Shown piece by piece: positions 25,329-33,412 of a DNA stretch of 34,137 nucleotides. Each line of letters begins with the position of its first letter. The first letter of the stretch is position 1. A model generated the notes under the pieces. The model made no database searches. It saw nothing but the letters and a program-made list of their open reading frames with translations, and was not told where the DNA came from. The stretch comes from Pseudomonadota bacterium (lineage in GTDB: Bacteria; Bdellovibrionota_C; UBA2361; OMII01), in assembly GCA_900299035.1 (NCBI GenBank), contig OMIG01000185.1:1-34137 (forward strand), given 5' to 3'. Made by a program: the position numbers and the translations under genes.

Positions 25329-27518
25329 TTAGACGTACTCCATCTCCAGCCAAGCGCGCTCGCGCTTGTCACGGTCAGGATCTTCAACGATGTCCTGCAG
25401 TATTATTCGGCCAAGTCGGGCGTAAATTACATCAATCGTGGCGTTTTTTCCGTCCATGTGGAGCGGATCCAAGAAATCCGGATGGAAGCGCAGCATGTGC
25501 TCCATAACTGCCCGATCATGCTCAGACTTTGCGATCATGCACCACACGTTCTTCCCTACCCAGGCGAAGTCTGCTGCTCCCCAGTCGAGCATGCGCTGGA
25601 CGTAGTGGCCGATTGAGAGCAGCTCCTCAGGAGCCGGCGGACGCTCAAACTGGTAGGTGCCCTCGCTATTGCGCATGCGGTCAGCGACCCACACCAGGTT
25701 CGTCACGAGCTGCGGCATGCAGTGCTTTGAGAGCACACGGCGCTCGAGCGTAGAGTCGAGGTACGCCATCCGTATCGGGTGAATACGCCGCAGGAACGCG
25801 TCATCGAGCTTGCGATTAAAGTTCTTGGTAAAGATTACGAGCAGGTTGTCTACGTTGCAGTCAATCGGCGGCCGTGACTCAAGCCAGATACGGGCGTCCT
25901 GGATTGGCCCGAGGAAGAAGGTGTCGATGTGGCTCTCAACCTTGTCTATCTCGTCTATGAGCAGGATGACTGGCTGGCTCTGGGACTTGAGGAACGCCCG
26001 CGAGAGAATGCCAAGGTTCATGAGCTTGTCTTTCGCCTGGCTTTCCTGTCCTGCCATTGAGCTGGCGATGGCAAGCGCTGACGGGACCTCAATCAAGTGG
26101 GAGGTGTTCATGCCCTGGTAGCAGCTCAAGCACATGAAGTCTGCGCCAGTGACCTTTGCGAGACACTTGGCCAAAAAGCTCTTTCCGCAGCCTGATGGCC
26201 CTTCGAGCAGCACGGCTCGTGTGCGGTCTGAGGGGGTTGTGAGCAGGAGCGACATCTGCGTTGCGGTGAATCTTGCGCACTGGTACCCCACGGCCGCCAG
26301 ACGGCGCGCCATCTCTTCAGGGTCGTCAAACTTGGTGAGCCCTACCTTCTCGGGCCGGTACGCCTTGCCGCGCCGCTTAGCTTCTGGGTCATCGACAATC
26401 TCCTCCAGCAGCCAGCGACCAAGCCGCGCGTGAATCTGCTCGATCGGGGCGTTGCGGTTGTCTGGCACGAGCGGGTCCGCGAACATCGGGTGGTAGCGCA
26501 TCATCTGCTCAAAGACGGTGCGGTCGTGCTCTGACTTAGAGAGCATGTAGAACAGGTTTCGTCCCACGAACGCGAAATCTATCAAGTCCCAGGTGAGGAG
26601 GTGCTGCAGGTAGTGGGCGGCCTTGAGGAGCTCCTCAGGCGCCGGTGGGCGCTCGAAGGGGTAGCTGCCGTCGGAGGCTCGCATCAGGTCTGCGATGCGG
26701 ATGAGGTTCTCAGCCAAGCGCGGCTTACAGTGGGGCGCGAGCACGCGCCGCTCCAGCGCTGAGTCCATAAAGCGCATGCGCAGCGGATGAACACGGCGAA
26801 GGAGGGCCTCGCTGATCGGGCGCTCGAAGTTCTTTGTGAAGATGATGACGAGATTCTCGAGGTTGGCGTCTATCGGCGGCCGTGACTCAAGCCACACACG
26901 CGCGTCCTGAATCGGGCCGAGGAAGAACGTGTCGATAGCCACGTCTACCTTGTCGATTTCGTCGATGAGCAGGATGACCGGCTTCTTCTGCGAAGTAAGA
27001 AACGCCTTCGAGATAATGCCGAGGTTCATCAGCTTGTCTTGGTCGAGCTCACCCTTTCCAGCCATGGCGTTCACCATGCCCAGGGTCGACGGAATCTCAA
27101 GGAGGTGCTGCAAGTTCATGCCCTTGTAGCACGAGAGACACATCAGCTCAGCGCCTGTGATCTTGGCCAGCGACTTGGCCATGAAGCTCTTACCGCAGCC
27201 TGACGGGCCTTCTAGCAGGATACACTTGATGCTGTTGAGCTGCGTGTTGAGGAGCAGCGAGAGCTGCACGGCGTAAAACGGGAGACAGTGGTAGCCGACT
27301 TCTGCCAGCTTAAGCTCAAGCTGTTCAGGCGTGCCTACGTGCTGAAAGCCGAGAGCCTCCGGCTTGTAGTCAGAATGAAAGTTGGGGTTAACGATTCCAA
27401 GTTCGCTGCCGTCAGTCCTAGCCTTGCCGTCATCGACAAACTTGCCGAAGCGGAACTGGTAGTTCCGAGAGCTGGAGCCCGACTCGTTATTTCCGCCGTT
27501 ATTGCCGTCCTGTGTCAT
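25329..27518 (-). CDS. Tandem MoxR-like double AAA+ ATPase
   Basis: The 729-residue protein contains two closely similar halves of about 336 residues each. Walker A is GPSGCGKS at 104-111 and again at 440-447. Walker B is LLIDEIDK at 183-190 and 519-526. Each half also repeats CLSCY, DKLMNLGI, DTFFLGPIQDAR, WLESRPPID, an arginine-finger-like LRR(V/I)HP and FERPPAPEELL. The first 60 residues are polar. MoxR-type ATPases usually act as chaperones that remodel a partner, often a VWA-domain protein; here the next gene encodes a helical-repeat protein instead. ATG 27518 has a GGAGG site 11 bases upstream; a TTG at 27572 is an alternative. Both ATPase sites look intact. Cytoplasmic location is inferred. 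Confidence 0.85.
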   Translation of the reverse strand: MTQDGNNGGNNESGSSSRNYQFRFGKFVDDGKARTDGSELGIVNPNFHSDYKPEALGFQHVGTPEQLELKLAEVGYHCLPFYAVQLSLLLNTQLNSIKCILLEGPSGCGKSFMAKSLAKITGAELMCLSCYKGMNLQHLLEIPSTLGMVNAMAGKGELDQDKLMNLGIISKAFLTSQKKPVILLIDEIDKVDVAIDTFFLGPIQDARVWLESRPPIDANLENLVIIFTKNFERPISEALLRRVHPLRMRFMDSALERRVLAPHCKPRLAENLIRIADLMRASDGSYPFERPPAPEELLKAAHYLQHLLTWDLIDFAFVGRNLFYMLSKSEHDRTVFEQMMRYHPMFADPLVPDNRNAPIEQIHARLGRWLLEEIVDDPEAKRRGKAYRPEKVGLTKFDDPEEMARRLAAVGYQCARFTATQMSLLLTTPSDRTRAVLLEGPSGCGKSFLAKCLAKVTGADFMCLSCYQGMNTSHLIEVPSALAIASSMAGQESQAKDKLMNLGILSRAFLKSQSQPVILLIDEIDKVESHIDTFFLGPIQDARIWLESRPPIDCNVDNLLVIFTKNFNRKLDDAFLRRIHPIRMAYLDSTLERRVLSKHCMPQLVTNLVWVADRMRNSEGTYQFERPPAPEELLSIGHYVQRMLDWGAADFAWVGKNVWCMIAKSEHDRAVMEHMLRFHPDFLDPLHMDGKNATIDVIYARLGRIILQDIVEDPDRDKRERAWLEMEYV

Positions 27519-27780
27519 GCCGAGAGAAACCTCCGGAGAGCGCGCCTGAGAGAAAAACCCTTTTCCACTCAAGATAGTTATGGCGGTTTTGGGCCGCCGA
27601 GTAGCATTTGGGCTCTTCTAGTCCCTAAGAGATCGCTGATGAAGGGGCTTTTGCTTCTAAAAATCAGCTAACCTATTGATATTCCATGCCTTGTGAGTTT
27701 CTTCGGAGCAGCAAGATTTTTAGCGGTGGAGCCTCATGCTTTCCGCTGGGGAGCCGTTACGTTCGGTAGAGAGATTGAAC

Positions 27781-27816
27781 TGGTCCCAAGGACGAGGACC
27801 AAAAGGTAAGGACAAG
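27781..27816 (+). promoter_or_regulatory. Flagellin leader hairpin with two CsrA-like AAGGA motifs
   Basis: TGGTCC (27781-27786) pairs with GGACCA (27796-27801) around a 9-base loop that presents AAGGA (27788-27792). A second AAGGA (27808-27812) forms the ribosome binding site 4 bases before the start. This paired arrangement resembles CsrA-repressed leaders, including Bacillus hag. Confidence 0.5.
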
Positions 27817-28677
27817 ATGTCTGTTGTAGTCGCCGCCAACCTAGTCTCGCTGCGTCTCCAAACTCAGCTCAAGAAAACCACAGCCGCGCTCGGCACCGTG
27901 TACGAGCGGCTAGGCTCCGGCCTGCGAATTAACTCCGGCGCCGACGATCCAGCGGGCCTGGCGCTGGCTGACAAGCTGCGCTCTCAGAGCAAGATCTTCG
28001 CTGTTGCAATCCGAAACGCGAACGACGGCTTGTCGTTCACCACAAGTGCTGACTCAGGGCTCGCAGAGATTACGTCTCTGCTGCAGCGCATGTCAGAGCT
28101 GGCCAGCCAGGGAGCCAATTCGCTCTACTCCCTCACGCAACGCTCGGCCTTGCAGACTGAGTTTGCCGCCCTGGGCTCTGAGATCAACCGAATCGCGGAG
28201 GTCTCTCAGTTCAATGGGCTGGGCACCCTAAAGAACAGCAGCAACCAAGTCATTCAGGTAGGGCTATCATCCGATGCCTCATCGCGAATCGAGATACGAT
28301 CAGTCTCTGCCTCACTAGGAGAACTAGGGATCGGCTCTGGCAACACTCTCACCTACTCCCTCACAGGCACCTCAATAGACGCAGCCATGAGCGCCAGCAG
28401 GCTCGCCATAACTGCGCTCGCTGCCGCGGTTGACGAGGTGGCATTACAGAGAGGAACTATCGGAGCGGCATCCGAGCGCTTGAGGGCAGCCGTCAACACT
28501 CTCTCCGTCATGCGGGAGAACGCTCTGGCAGCCGAAAGCCAGGTACGAGACGCGGATATCGCGGAGGATGTCGCCAAACTCACTCGGCTTCAGGTTCTCT
28601 CGAAATCACAGGTCGCTCTCATGGCGCAGGCTAACCAGGAGCCTGCCCTGGCGCTGAAACTGTTGGGATCCAACTAA
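27817..28677 (+). CDS. Flagellin, short form
   Basis: The 286-residue protein is the filament subunit exported by the flagellar type III system. The N-terminal D0/D1 region (about 1-140) includes ERLGSGLRINSGADDPAGLA and the IRNANDGLSF segment. The C-terminal D1/D0 region (about 195-286) ends with RDADIAEDVAKLTRLQ and QANQEPALALKLL. There is little sequence between them, so surface D2/D3 domains are essentially absent. ATG 27817 is chosen because it follows an AAGGA ribosome binding site and begins the family-like MSVVVAANL; an upstream ATG at 27736 would add 27 unrelated residues. No other flagellar gene is in the window. The leader has hairpin and CsrA-like motifs. Confidence 0.93.
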   Translation: MSVVVAANLVSLRLQTQLKKTTAALGTVYERLGSGLRINSGADDPAGLALADKLRSQSKIFAVAIRNANDGLSFTTSADSGLAEITSLLQRMSELASQGANSLYSLTQRSALQTEFAALGSEINRIAEVSQFNGLGTLKNSSNQVIQVGLSSDASSRIEIRSVSASLGELGIGSGNTLTYSLTGTSIDAAMSASRLAITALAAAVDEVALQRGTIGAASERLRAAVNTLSVMRENALAAESQVRDADIAEDVAKLTRLQVLSKSQVALMAQANQEPALALKLLGSN

Positions 28678-28699
28678 AGCACGGGGATTAGGCAGGATA

Positions 28700-29401
28700 T
28701 TACCGGATGCACTCTGCCGCGAGCGCCCGAAGGTCAGATAGAGCATCAACGCCTCCGGCCCCTTCCGGATCGTAGAGCAGCCCTCGCATCCCTGCTTGCC
28801 TTGCGGCATCAACATCCAGCCGTCTGCTGTTGCCGACATGCAGCATCTCGTCCAGAGGCACAGCCACCATGCGCGCAATCGCTTCAAAGAATTTCGGAGA
28901 CGGCTTCTTCCACCCGATTTCGCCCGCAGTGACCACGCACGTGAGGCTCGAAGACAGTCCTAGCTCATCAAGGACCTGCTTCGTGCGGATGTCATTGTTG
29001 GTAGCAGCGATTACCTTAATCCCCGCTGCCGCCAACGCGCGGCACGTTTCGAGCGCTCCTGGAGCCACGCGCCGTGACGCGCCGCGGGCGAAGAACGAGT
29101 AGACCGCCGCGAGCAGCTCTCGGCGCTCTCCGAGCCCAGCCTCGCAGCTTTCGAGAGTTCTGCGCACAAATTCATGCCACAGGATTACCTCACGGGGGAC
29201 AGAAGTCGCATAATTCGCCTGCGAGTTCAGGTACTCAGTCTCAAAGCTCTGCCAGGCGCGTGCCAACGCAACATTCAGCACAGCGGGGCTAAGAGAGATT
29301 CCGCATCCCTGCAGCGCCTCGGAGTAAAGCTCTCCGACACTAGCCCGCAGAGTCACTAAGGTGCCGTCAACGTCCAGGGCAACTGCCTGAGCTCCGCTCA
29401 T
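28700..29401 (-). CDS. HAD-superfamily hydrolase
   Basis: This 233-residue cytoplasmic enzyme is likely a small-molecule phosphatase. Motif I is ALDVDGTLV with D10 and D12. A helical cap follows (about 20-100). Motif II is AATNND, motif III is the lysine in GWKKPSP, and motif IV reads HVGNSRRLDVDAA, with Asn where Asp is commonest. The cap and LHVGNS segment resemble HDHD3/YjjG-like C1-cap members, but the substrate cannot be told. ATG 29401 begins MSGAQAVALD; GTG 29407 would add two residues. It converges on the flagellin gene with a 22-base gap. Confidence 0.85.
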   Translation of the reverse strand: MSGAQAVALDVDGTLVTLRASVGELYSEALQGCGISLSPAVLNVALARAWQSFETEYLNSQANYATSVPREVILWHEFVRRTLESCEAGLGERRELLAAVYSFFARGASRRVAPGALETCRALAAAGIKVIAATNNDIRTKQVLDELGLSSSLTCVVTAGEIGWKKPSPKFFEAIARMVAVPLDEMLHVGNSRRLDVDAARQAGMRGLLYDPEGAGGVDALSDLRALAAECIR

Positions 29402-29707
29402 GTACACTCACGAAAAGCGCGTTTCAATCGGTACCCGTGCCGACAGGTTCCGACTCGTGCAGCCAGCCCATTCGGCTGGATTCCGAGCACGCAACCGCCA
29501 AATTTGCCTATTTGATTAGGCGGCAAGGCACGTTTACCATTATAGAGATCGGCGCCCAATCGCGCCAACGTGGGTTTGTAAAGGGCTTCCCCTCCTTGGG
29601 AAGTGAATCGGCTCTTCAGCCAGAGTCTTGCAGGTTGTATGACAGATTGAGAGGTGCCGCACCGCTTACGCAGTGGCTTCGCGGGCACAATCGGGAGACA
29701 GCCGGCT
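29402..29707. other. Intergenic stretch between the HAD and SH3b genes
   Basis: These 306 bases carry no gene-like frame that I trust. Promoters for the two divergent genes must lie here. TTGATT near 29511 and TATAGA near 29540 are suggestive, but their spacing is too wide to call. Confidence 0.35.
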
Positions 29708-30589
29708 ATGAAAAACAATCTTCGCAACACCACCACAGGAAAGGTCCTCACCCTTCTCGCCGTAGTGGCGACTACAGCTCGGTTCTCAATGGCTCAAGCT
29801 CCCGAGGGCACCGCATCACCCGTGGAACCTGACCGAGCAAGCATTAGTCAGCCGTCAGCGCCTGCCGCCGCCGAGCCCGCCGATCAGGAAGCCGCTCTCC
29901 GTCAGGCAGAGGATGATCTTCTCAAGAAGCTTTCAGGATCCCTGCCGCCATCGACAGGAGCAAGCTCCGAGGGCGTTTCAACGATAGTGGTCTCCGAGCC
30001 GCCGAAGCCCGCTGCGGTGGCGCAACCAGCCGGTGCCGTGCTCTCAGAGAGAGTTGGGGTGCCTACTCAGCCAGCCCCAGTCGGAGTGGCCCAAAATCAG
30101 CAAATCAAGCCAGAAGAATCTTCGGTTCCGCCGCTGGCTGTTTGCCCGCCATGTAGCGTGAAGCCAGCAGCCACAAACCGCGCATCAAAAGGCTCGGGCT
30201 CGGGCGTTGCAAGGAAGCCGTCTGTGGCCGTCGCTAGCGCCAAGACAACTCGCGATGAGTTTTCGTTTCATGGCCGATCAGGAAACTGCTCTGAGTCGAT
30301 CGACGATCCGTACGTTCCGACTTCGAAGCAGGCGCGGGTAGTTGCGTCACGGGCCCACTTGAGGCTTGCGCCAGGGCGCAGCGAAAGCTCGCTCTTTGTG
30401 ATGCCCAAGAATGCTATCGTCTCGATTGAGTTTCGGGACGGCCAGTGGTACCGCGTCGTCACCGCTACAGGTATCCGTGGCTGGCTAGCCACTAGCGACG
30501 TAATCTTTGACGTCGACGTGCCTGAGAGCAGCACCGTAAAAGTGGGCCCGTACAACGCCAGTTACGAGCCAACTGGCATCACTTTCTAG
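29708..30589 (+). CDS. Exported protein with C-terminal bacterial SH3 domain
   Basis: The 293-residue precursor has a signal peptide (about 1-29, GKVLTLLAVVATTARFSMA). A long Pro/Ala/Ser/Gln-rich, presumably disordered region follows (about 30-190) with a CPPC pair at 146-149. A bacterial SH3 (SH3b) domain occupies about 207-266, with RAHLRLAPG at its start and DGQWYRVVTATGIRGWLATSDV at its end. SH3b domains commonly bind cell-wall peptides or regulate partner enzymes, so a periplasmic wall-associated role is plausible. ATG 29708 is chosen because the signal peptide begins there; an upstream ATG adds an unlikely basic stretch. The next gene, also exported, begins 100 bases later. Confidence 0.8.
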   Translation: MKNNLRNTTTGKVLTLLAVVATTARFSMAQAPEGTASPVEPDRASISQPSAPAAAEPADQEAALRQAEDDLLKKLSGSLPPSTGASSEGVSTIVVSEPPKPAAVAQPAGAVLSERVGVPTQPAPVGVAQNQQIKPEESSVPPLAVCPPCSVKPAATNRASKGSGSGVARKPSVAVASAKTTRDEFSFHGRSGNCSESIDDPYVPTSKQARVVASRAHLRLAPGRSESSLFVMPKNAIVSIEFRDGQWYRVVTATGIRGWLATSDVIFDVDVPESSTVKVGPYNASYEPTGITF

Positions 30590-30689
30590 GACTGCTCGCC
30601 CTATTTAAGCTTCCTAGCCTAATGGGGCCACACACTTGAGCCGATCCCGCTAGATGAAGGGGTGTTTACCCCTGCAAACAGCGTGACTC

Positions 30690-32381
30690 ATGGGCTCCCG
30701 CTACCTTACATCCCCTCGAGCGCTCGCCCTGGCGGCCCTGATGCTATCCGCATGCGTAGCTGCCGTTTGTGAAGCGCAGGCGCACCCCAGGAGCGCCCAG
30801 AACGCCGTGGTGCGGGGCGACCTTCGCCGACTGATCGCCGACGCCGAAGCCTCGCTGGAGGCCGCCTGCCCTAATCCAGAGTGCCGTTTCGCGATAACGC
30901 CCGTTTCGCTGCTCCTGTGGAGCCCCAAGACAGGCAGAGTTCGCGTAACCGTCTCCTCAGTTACACGGCCAGCCTCGGAACGTAGCAGCGACTCCCCGCT
31001 TCTCCTGTACGGGCGCTCCAGCCAACGCCGGAAAGAAGATCCGTACGACGCGACTCTAGTCATCTACCGCGATGCAGGGGCGCACTCCTTAGAGGTATCC
31101 GTTGCACGGCACCGCTCCTCAAGACGGGCGCTCAGCCGCCCAATCCTATTTACGTTGCCTCTTGCGGCCGAGCTTGAGGGGACCAGCATCCTTCGTGGCC
31201 GAGCAGACATCCCTTCAACTTTCCACCGAAGGGATGCCATCTGCCGCCTCTCCCAGCCGCCCGCAGCCGAATCTACCAGGAGTTTTGGCTCTGGCGTGGG
31301 CACAAGACAGTCCTACGACATCCTTTTTCTGGCCACGGACTTTGACTCAAGCTTCGCAAGAGTCACTGGATGCGGCACTCGAGCGCGGTGCAACAGCAAG
31401 ATCGTAGGCCTAGTGCACCGCTCATCGCTTCTGTACGAAGAGCCCTTTGGCTTGGTCCTGCGTGTCGCACGGCAGTACGGCCCGTCCTCATTAGGACGGA
31501 CAAATGACGCCTCGACGATGCTCAGCAACTTTGTCGATCGCAACGCTGAGGAACGCCCAGGCGTCATCCACGACGGCAAGAGCTCGCTGCGGAATCAGGC
31601 TGACCTCTTTCAGTTCTTCACCGGCAAGTCTCTCAACGACGAGGTGTTTGGCTTGACGTACCTCTCTGTGGCATGCCGAAACCGATTCTCGGACGTTGCT
31701 GCGCTAGTCGTCCAGCACGTGTCTGACTCACTCGACCCGTCAATCATCGCCCACCACATCGGCCACACCTTGAGCGCCACGCACTCACCGGGAGGCATCA
31801 TGGCGCCAATTCTTGCAGAGCCAGCGCCCCAAGAATTTGAGCAGCAGAGCCGCGAAGAGATCGCGGCGTACCTCTCTGACAACTACGCTGCATGCCGAGG
31901 CGGCAAAGGCCAAGGTTCCCTCCCCAGCACCCCTACCCCAACACCCACTGCGACTCCCGACCCGTACGCCGGCGTGCCACAGACGCTCGCATTGAGGGCC
32001 TTCCGGCCGGACGCCGCCCACATGAGAATCATTGCGCGGGTCTCTGAGATTCGTCCTGGCTGCTCGGTCTTTGTGCGCGCCACAGGCACACGAGACGCTA
32101 TCAGGAACGGCGCTGTCATACTGGAGTTTGCTCCGACAACCCTCATGACGAGGGTGTCTCGACGCCTGCCTGCGGGGATTCAGCAAAGCGGCTCAGAGGA
32201 GTCGGCTGTGTATTTTCAGGCTGAACACGTCTGCCCAGGAGCGGAGACGATCGAGGTGTCGCGAGTCCTGCGCATGAACCCCAACGCCGGGGGCCTTGCA
32301 GGAAAGCTCGTGAGCAAACCGCGTTGGCTTAAGCTGCTCGAGGAGGCCTTTAGCCGAGCCGTCGTGGTGCCAGCGTCTTAG
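30690..32381 (+). CDS. Lipoprotein resembling an ADAM/reprolysin-type metalloprotease with a non-canonical active site
   Basis: The 563-residue precursor has a signal peptide with a lipobox-like LSAC (C22); cleavage after AQA at 31 is an alternative. Residues about 205-400 resemble the reprolysin/ADAM fold, starting YDILFLATDFDSSF. They include Cys residues and the zinc-site segment AHHIGHTLSATH at 354-365, followed by the Met-turn PGGIM (M371). The canonical site is HExxHxxGxxH. Here H355, H359 and H365 are kept, but the catalytic Glu is His (H356) and the Gly is Ser (S362). A TPTPTPTATPDP linker (about 414-425) leads to a 135-residue C-terminal domain of unknown type. The protein may bind zinc without normal catalysis. 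The preceding exported SH3b gene is in the same direction. Confidence 0.65.
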   Translation: MGSRYLTSPRALALAALMLSACVAAVCEAQAHPRSAQNAVVRGDLRRLIADAEASLEAACPNPECRFAITPVSLLLWSPKTGRVRVTVSSVTRPASERSSDSPLLLYGRSSQRRKEDPYDATLVIYRDAGAHSLEVSVARHRSSRRALSRPILFTLPLAAELEGTSILRGRADIPSTFHRRDAICRLSQPPAAESTRSFGSGVGTRQSYDILFLATDFDSSFARVTGCGTRARCNSKIVGLVHRSSLLYEEPFGLVLRVARQYGPSSLGRTNDASTMLSNFVDRNAEERPGVIHDGKSSLRNQADLFQFFTGKSLNDEVFGLTYLSVACRNRFSDVAALVVQHVSDSLDPSIIAHHIGHTLSATHSPGGIMAPILAEPAPQEFEQQSREEIAAYLSDNYAACRGGKGQGSLPSTPTPTPTATPDPYAGVPQTLALRAFRPDAAHMRIIARVSEIRPGCSVFVRATGTRDAIRNGAVILEFAPTTLMTRVSRRLPAGIQQSGSEESAVYFQAEHVCPGAETIEVSRVLRMNPNAGGLAGKLVSKPRWLKLLEEAFSRAVVVPAS

Positions 32382-32461
32382 GGCAGAGAGTGCGGCCCGG
32401 AATATCCCTGTGGCCGAGCCTCCGTATTTACGAGCCGGAGCTATTGTGCAAAGTTTGGCGC

Positions 32462-32893
32462 ATGACGACTGAGAAAACCCGCACCAATATCCTCTCTGGA
32501 TCTCCGCTCGAGCCGCTACGAGGCTACGCGCGCGCCGTCCAGGTTGGCAGCCACCTCTCGATCTCTGGCACCACCGCCATGAACTCAAAGGGCGAGGTAG
32601 TCAGCCCGGGTGAGCCGTACGAGCAGACGAAGTACATTCTCTCGATCGTTAAGACGATTCTGGCGAGCCGTGGCTTTCAGCCTGGTGACGTCATACGCAC
32701 TCGCCTGTTCGTTACCAACATCGCCCGCTGGGAGGACTACGCCAGGGCGCATCGTGAGGTCTTCGAGCCGATTCGCCCGGCGAGCAGCATGGTGCAGGTT
32801 TCAAAGCTGGTTGACCCCAGGCTAGTCGTTGAAATCGAGGTCGACGCCATCAAAGGCGTTCAAGAAGTTGAGAGCGTCTCGCTCGAGTACTAG
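32462..32893 (+). CDS. RidA/YjgF-family protein
   Basis: This 143-residue protein belongs to the Rid family, whose best-known members hydrolyse reactive enamine/imine intermediates released by PLP enzymes. R105 in FEPIRPASSM, the residue linked to deaminase activity, is present, and the C-terminal LVVEIEVDAI strand contains E124. The N-terminal GYARAVQVG and ISGTTAMNSKGEV are typical of a Rid subfamily other than E. coli RidA. Trimeric cytoplasmic assembly is expected. ATG 32462 is chosen by family length; an upstream in-frame ATG would add 24 unrelated residues. Confidence 0.9.
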   Translation: MTTEKTRTNILSGSPLEPLRGYARAVQVGSHLSISGTTAMNSKGEVVSPGEPYEQTKYILSIVKTILASRGFQPGDVIRTRLFVTNIARWEDYARAHREVFEPIRPASSMVQVSKLVDPRLVVEIEVDAIKGVQEVESVSLEY

Positions 32894-32984
32894 CGGACTT
32901 CTTCCGGCTATTGCTGCTCCGAATGTTGTGCTTAGGCGTGCGGGCCGATCGACAGCGGTCCGTCCGTCGCTGCAAAGAAGGCGC

Positions 32985-33007
32985 GTAGGGACCAGGCGCT
33001 AGCCTAC
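32985..33007 (-). terminator. Possible terminator after osmC
   Basis: GTAGG (32985-32989) and CCTAC (33003-33007) form a short hairpin that includes the osmC-like stop codon. On the minus strand it is followed by GCGCCTTCTTT, a poor T-tract. Weak support only. Confidence 0.25.
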
Positions 33008-33412
33008 ATCGTAAACGAACTCTATCTCCGCCTTCACCTCAGGGTGCAGAGACTTGTGCACAGGGCAAGCTCGCCCGGCACTTTCGGCCCGGCGCCGCTC
33101 GGCCTCACTGAGGCTGCGCGGCAGGTGCACGACCAAAGGAATGATACCTATCCGACGAGGCTCTTGCTGCATGTGCTTCTCTACGCGCATGTGCATCCCG
33201 TCAACACTGAAGCCCGCGCGCTCCGCGACGATCGCAATGGTCGTAAGCACACACGACCCAAACGCGGCAGCCACAAGGTCTGTCGGAGAAAAGCTCATTC
33301 CTTCGCCGCCGTTGTCGCGCGGCGCTTCCGTCACCATCTTCGAGCCTGACTGGGAGTGGGTAAGCTCAACTTTCTTGCTGCCTAGGTACCTGCCGGTGAT
33401 CTCGACGCTCAT
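32999..33412 (-). CDS. OsmC-family peroxidase-like protein
   Basis: The 137-residue protein belongs to the OsmC/Ohr superfamily, thiol-dependent reductases of organic hydroperoxides. The two cysteines are C54 in AAAFGSCVLTTIAI and C116 in GRACPVHKSL. The FSPTDLVAAAFGSC segment matches the OsmC/YhfA-type group rather than Ohr. Its ATG overlaps the stop of the upstream mlaA gene as ATGA, so the two are translationally coupled. A functional link between the lipid-transport lipoprotein and this peroxidase is not obvious; shared envelope or oxidative stress is a guess. Confidence 0.9.
   Translation of the reverse strand: MSVEITGRYLGSKKVELTHSQSGSKMVTEAPRDNGGEGMSFSPTDLVAAAFGSCVLTTIAIVAERAGFSVDGMHMRVEKHMQQEPRRIGIIPLVVHLPRSLSEAERRRAESAGRACPVHKSLHPEVKAEIEFVYDVG

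Noticed and set aside
27650-27690. Sigma28 flagellar promoter before the flagellin gene
   Set aside because: TAAA followed by TTGATATT was seen, but it matches the sigma28 -10 box poorly and the spacing is not convincing.
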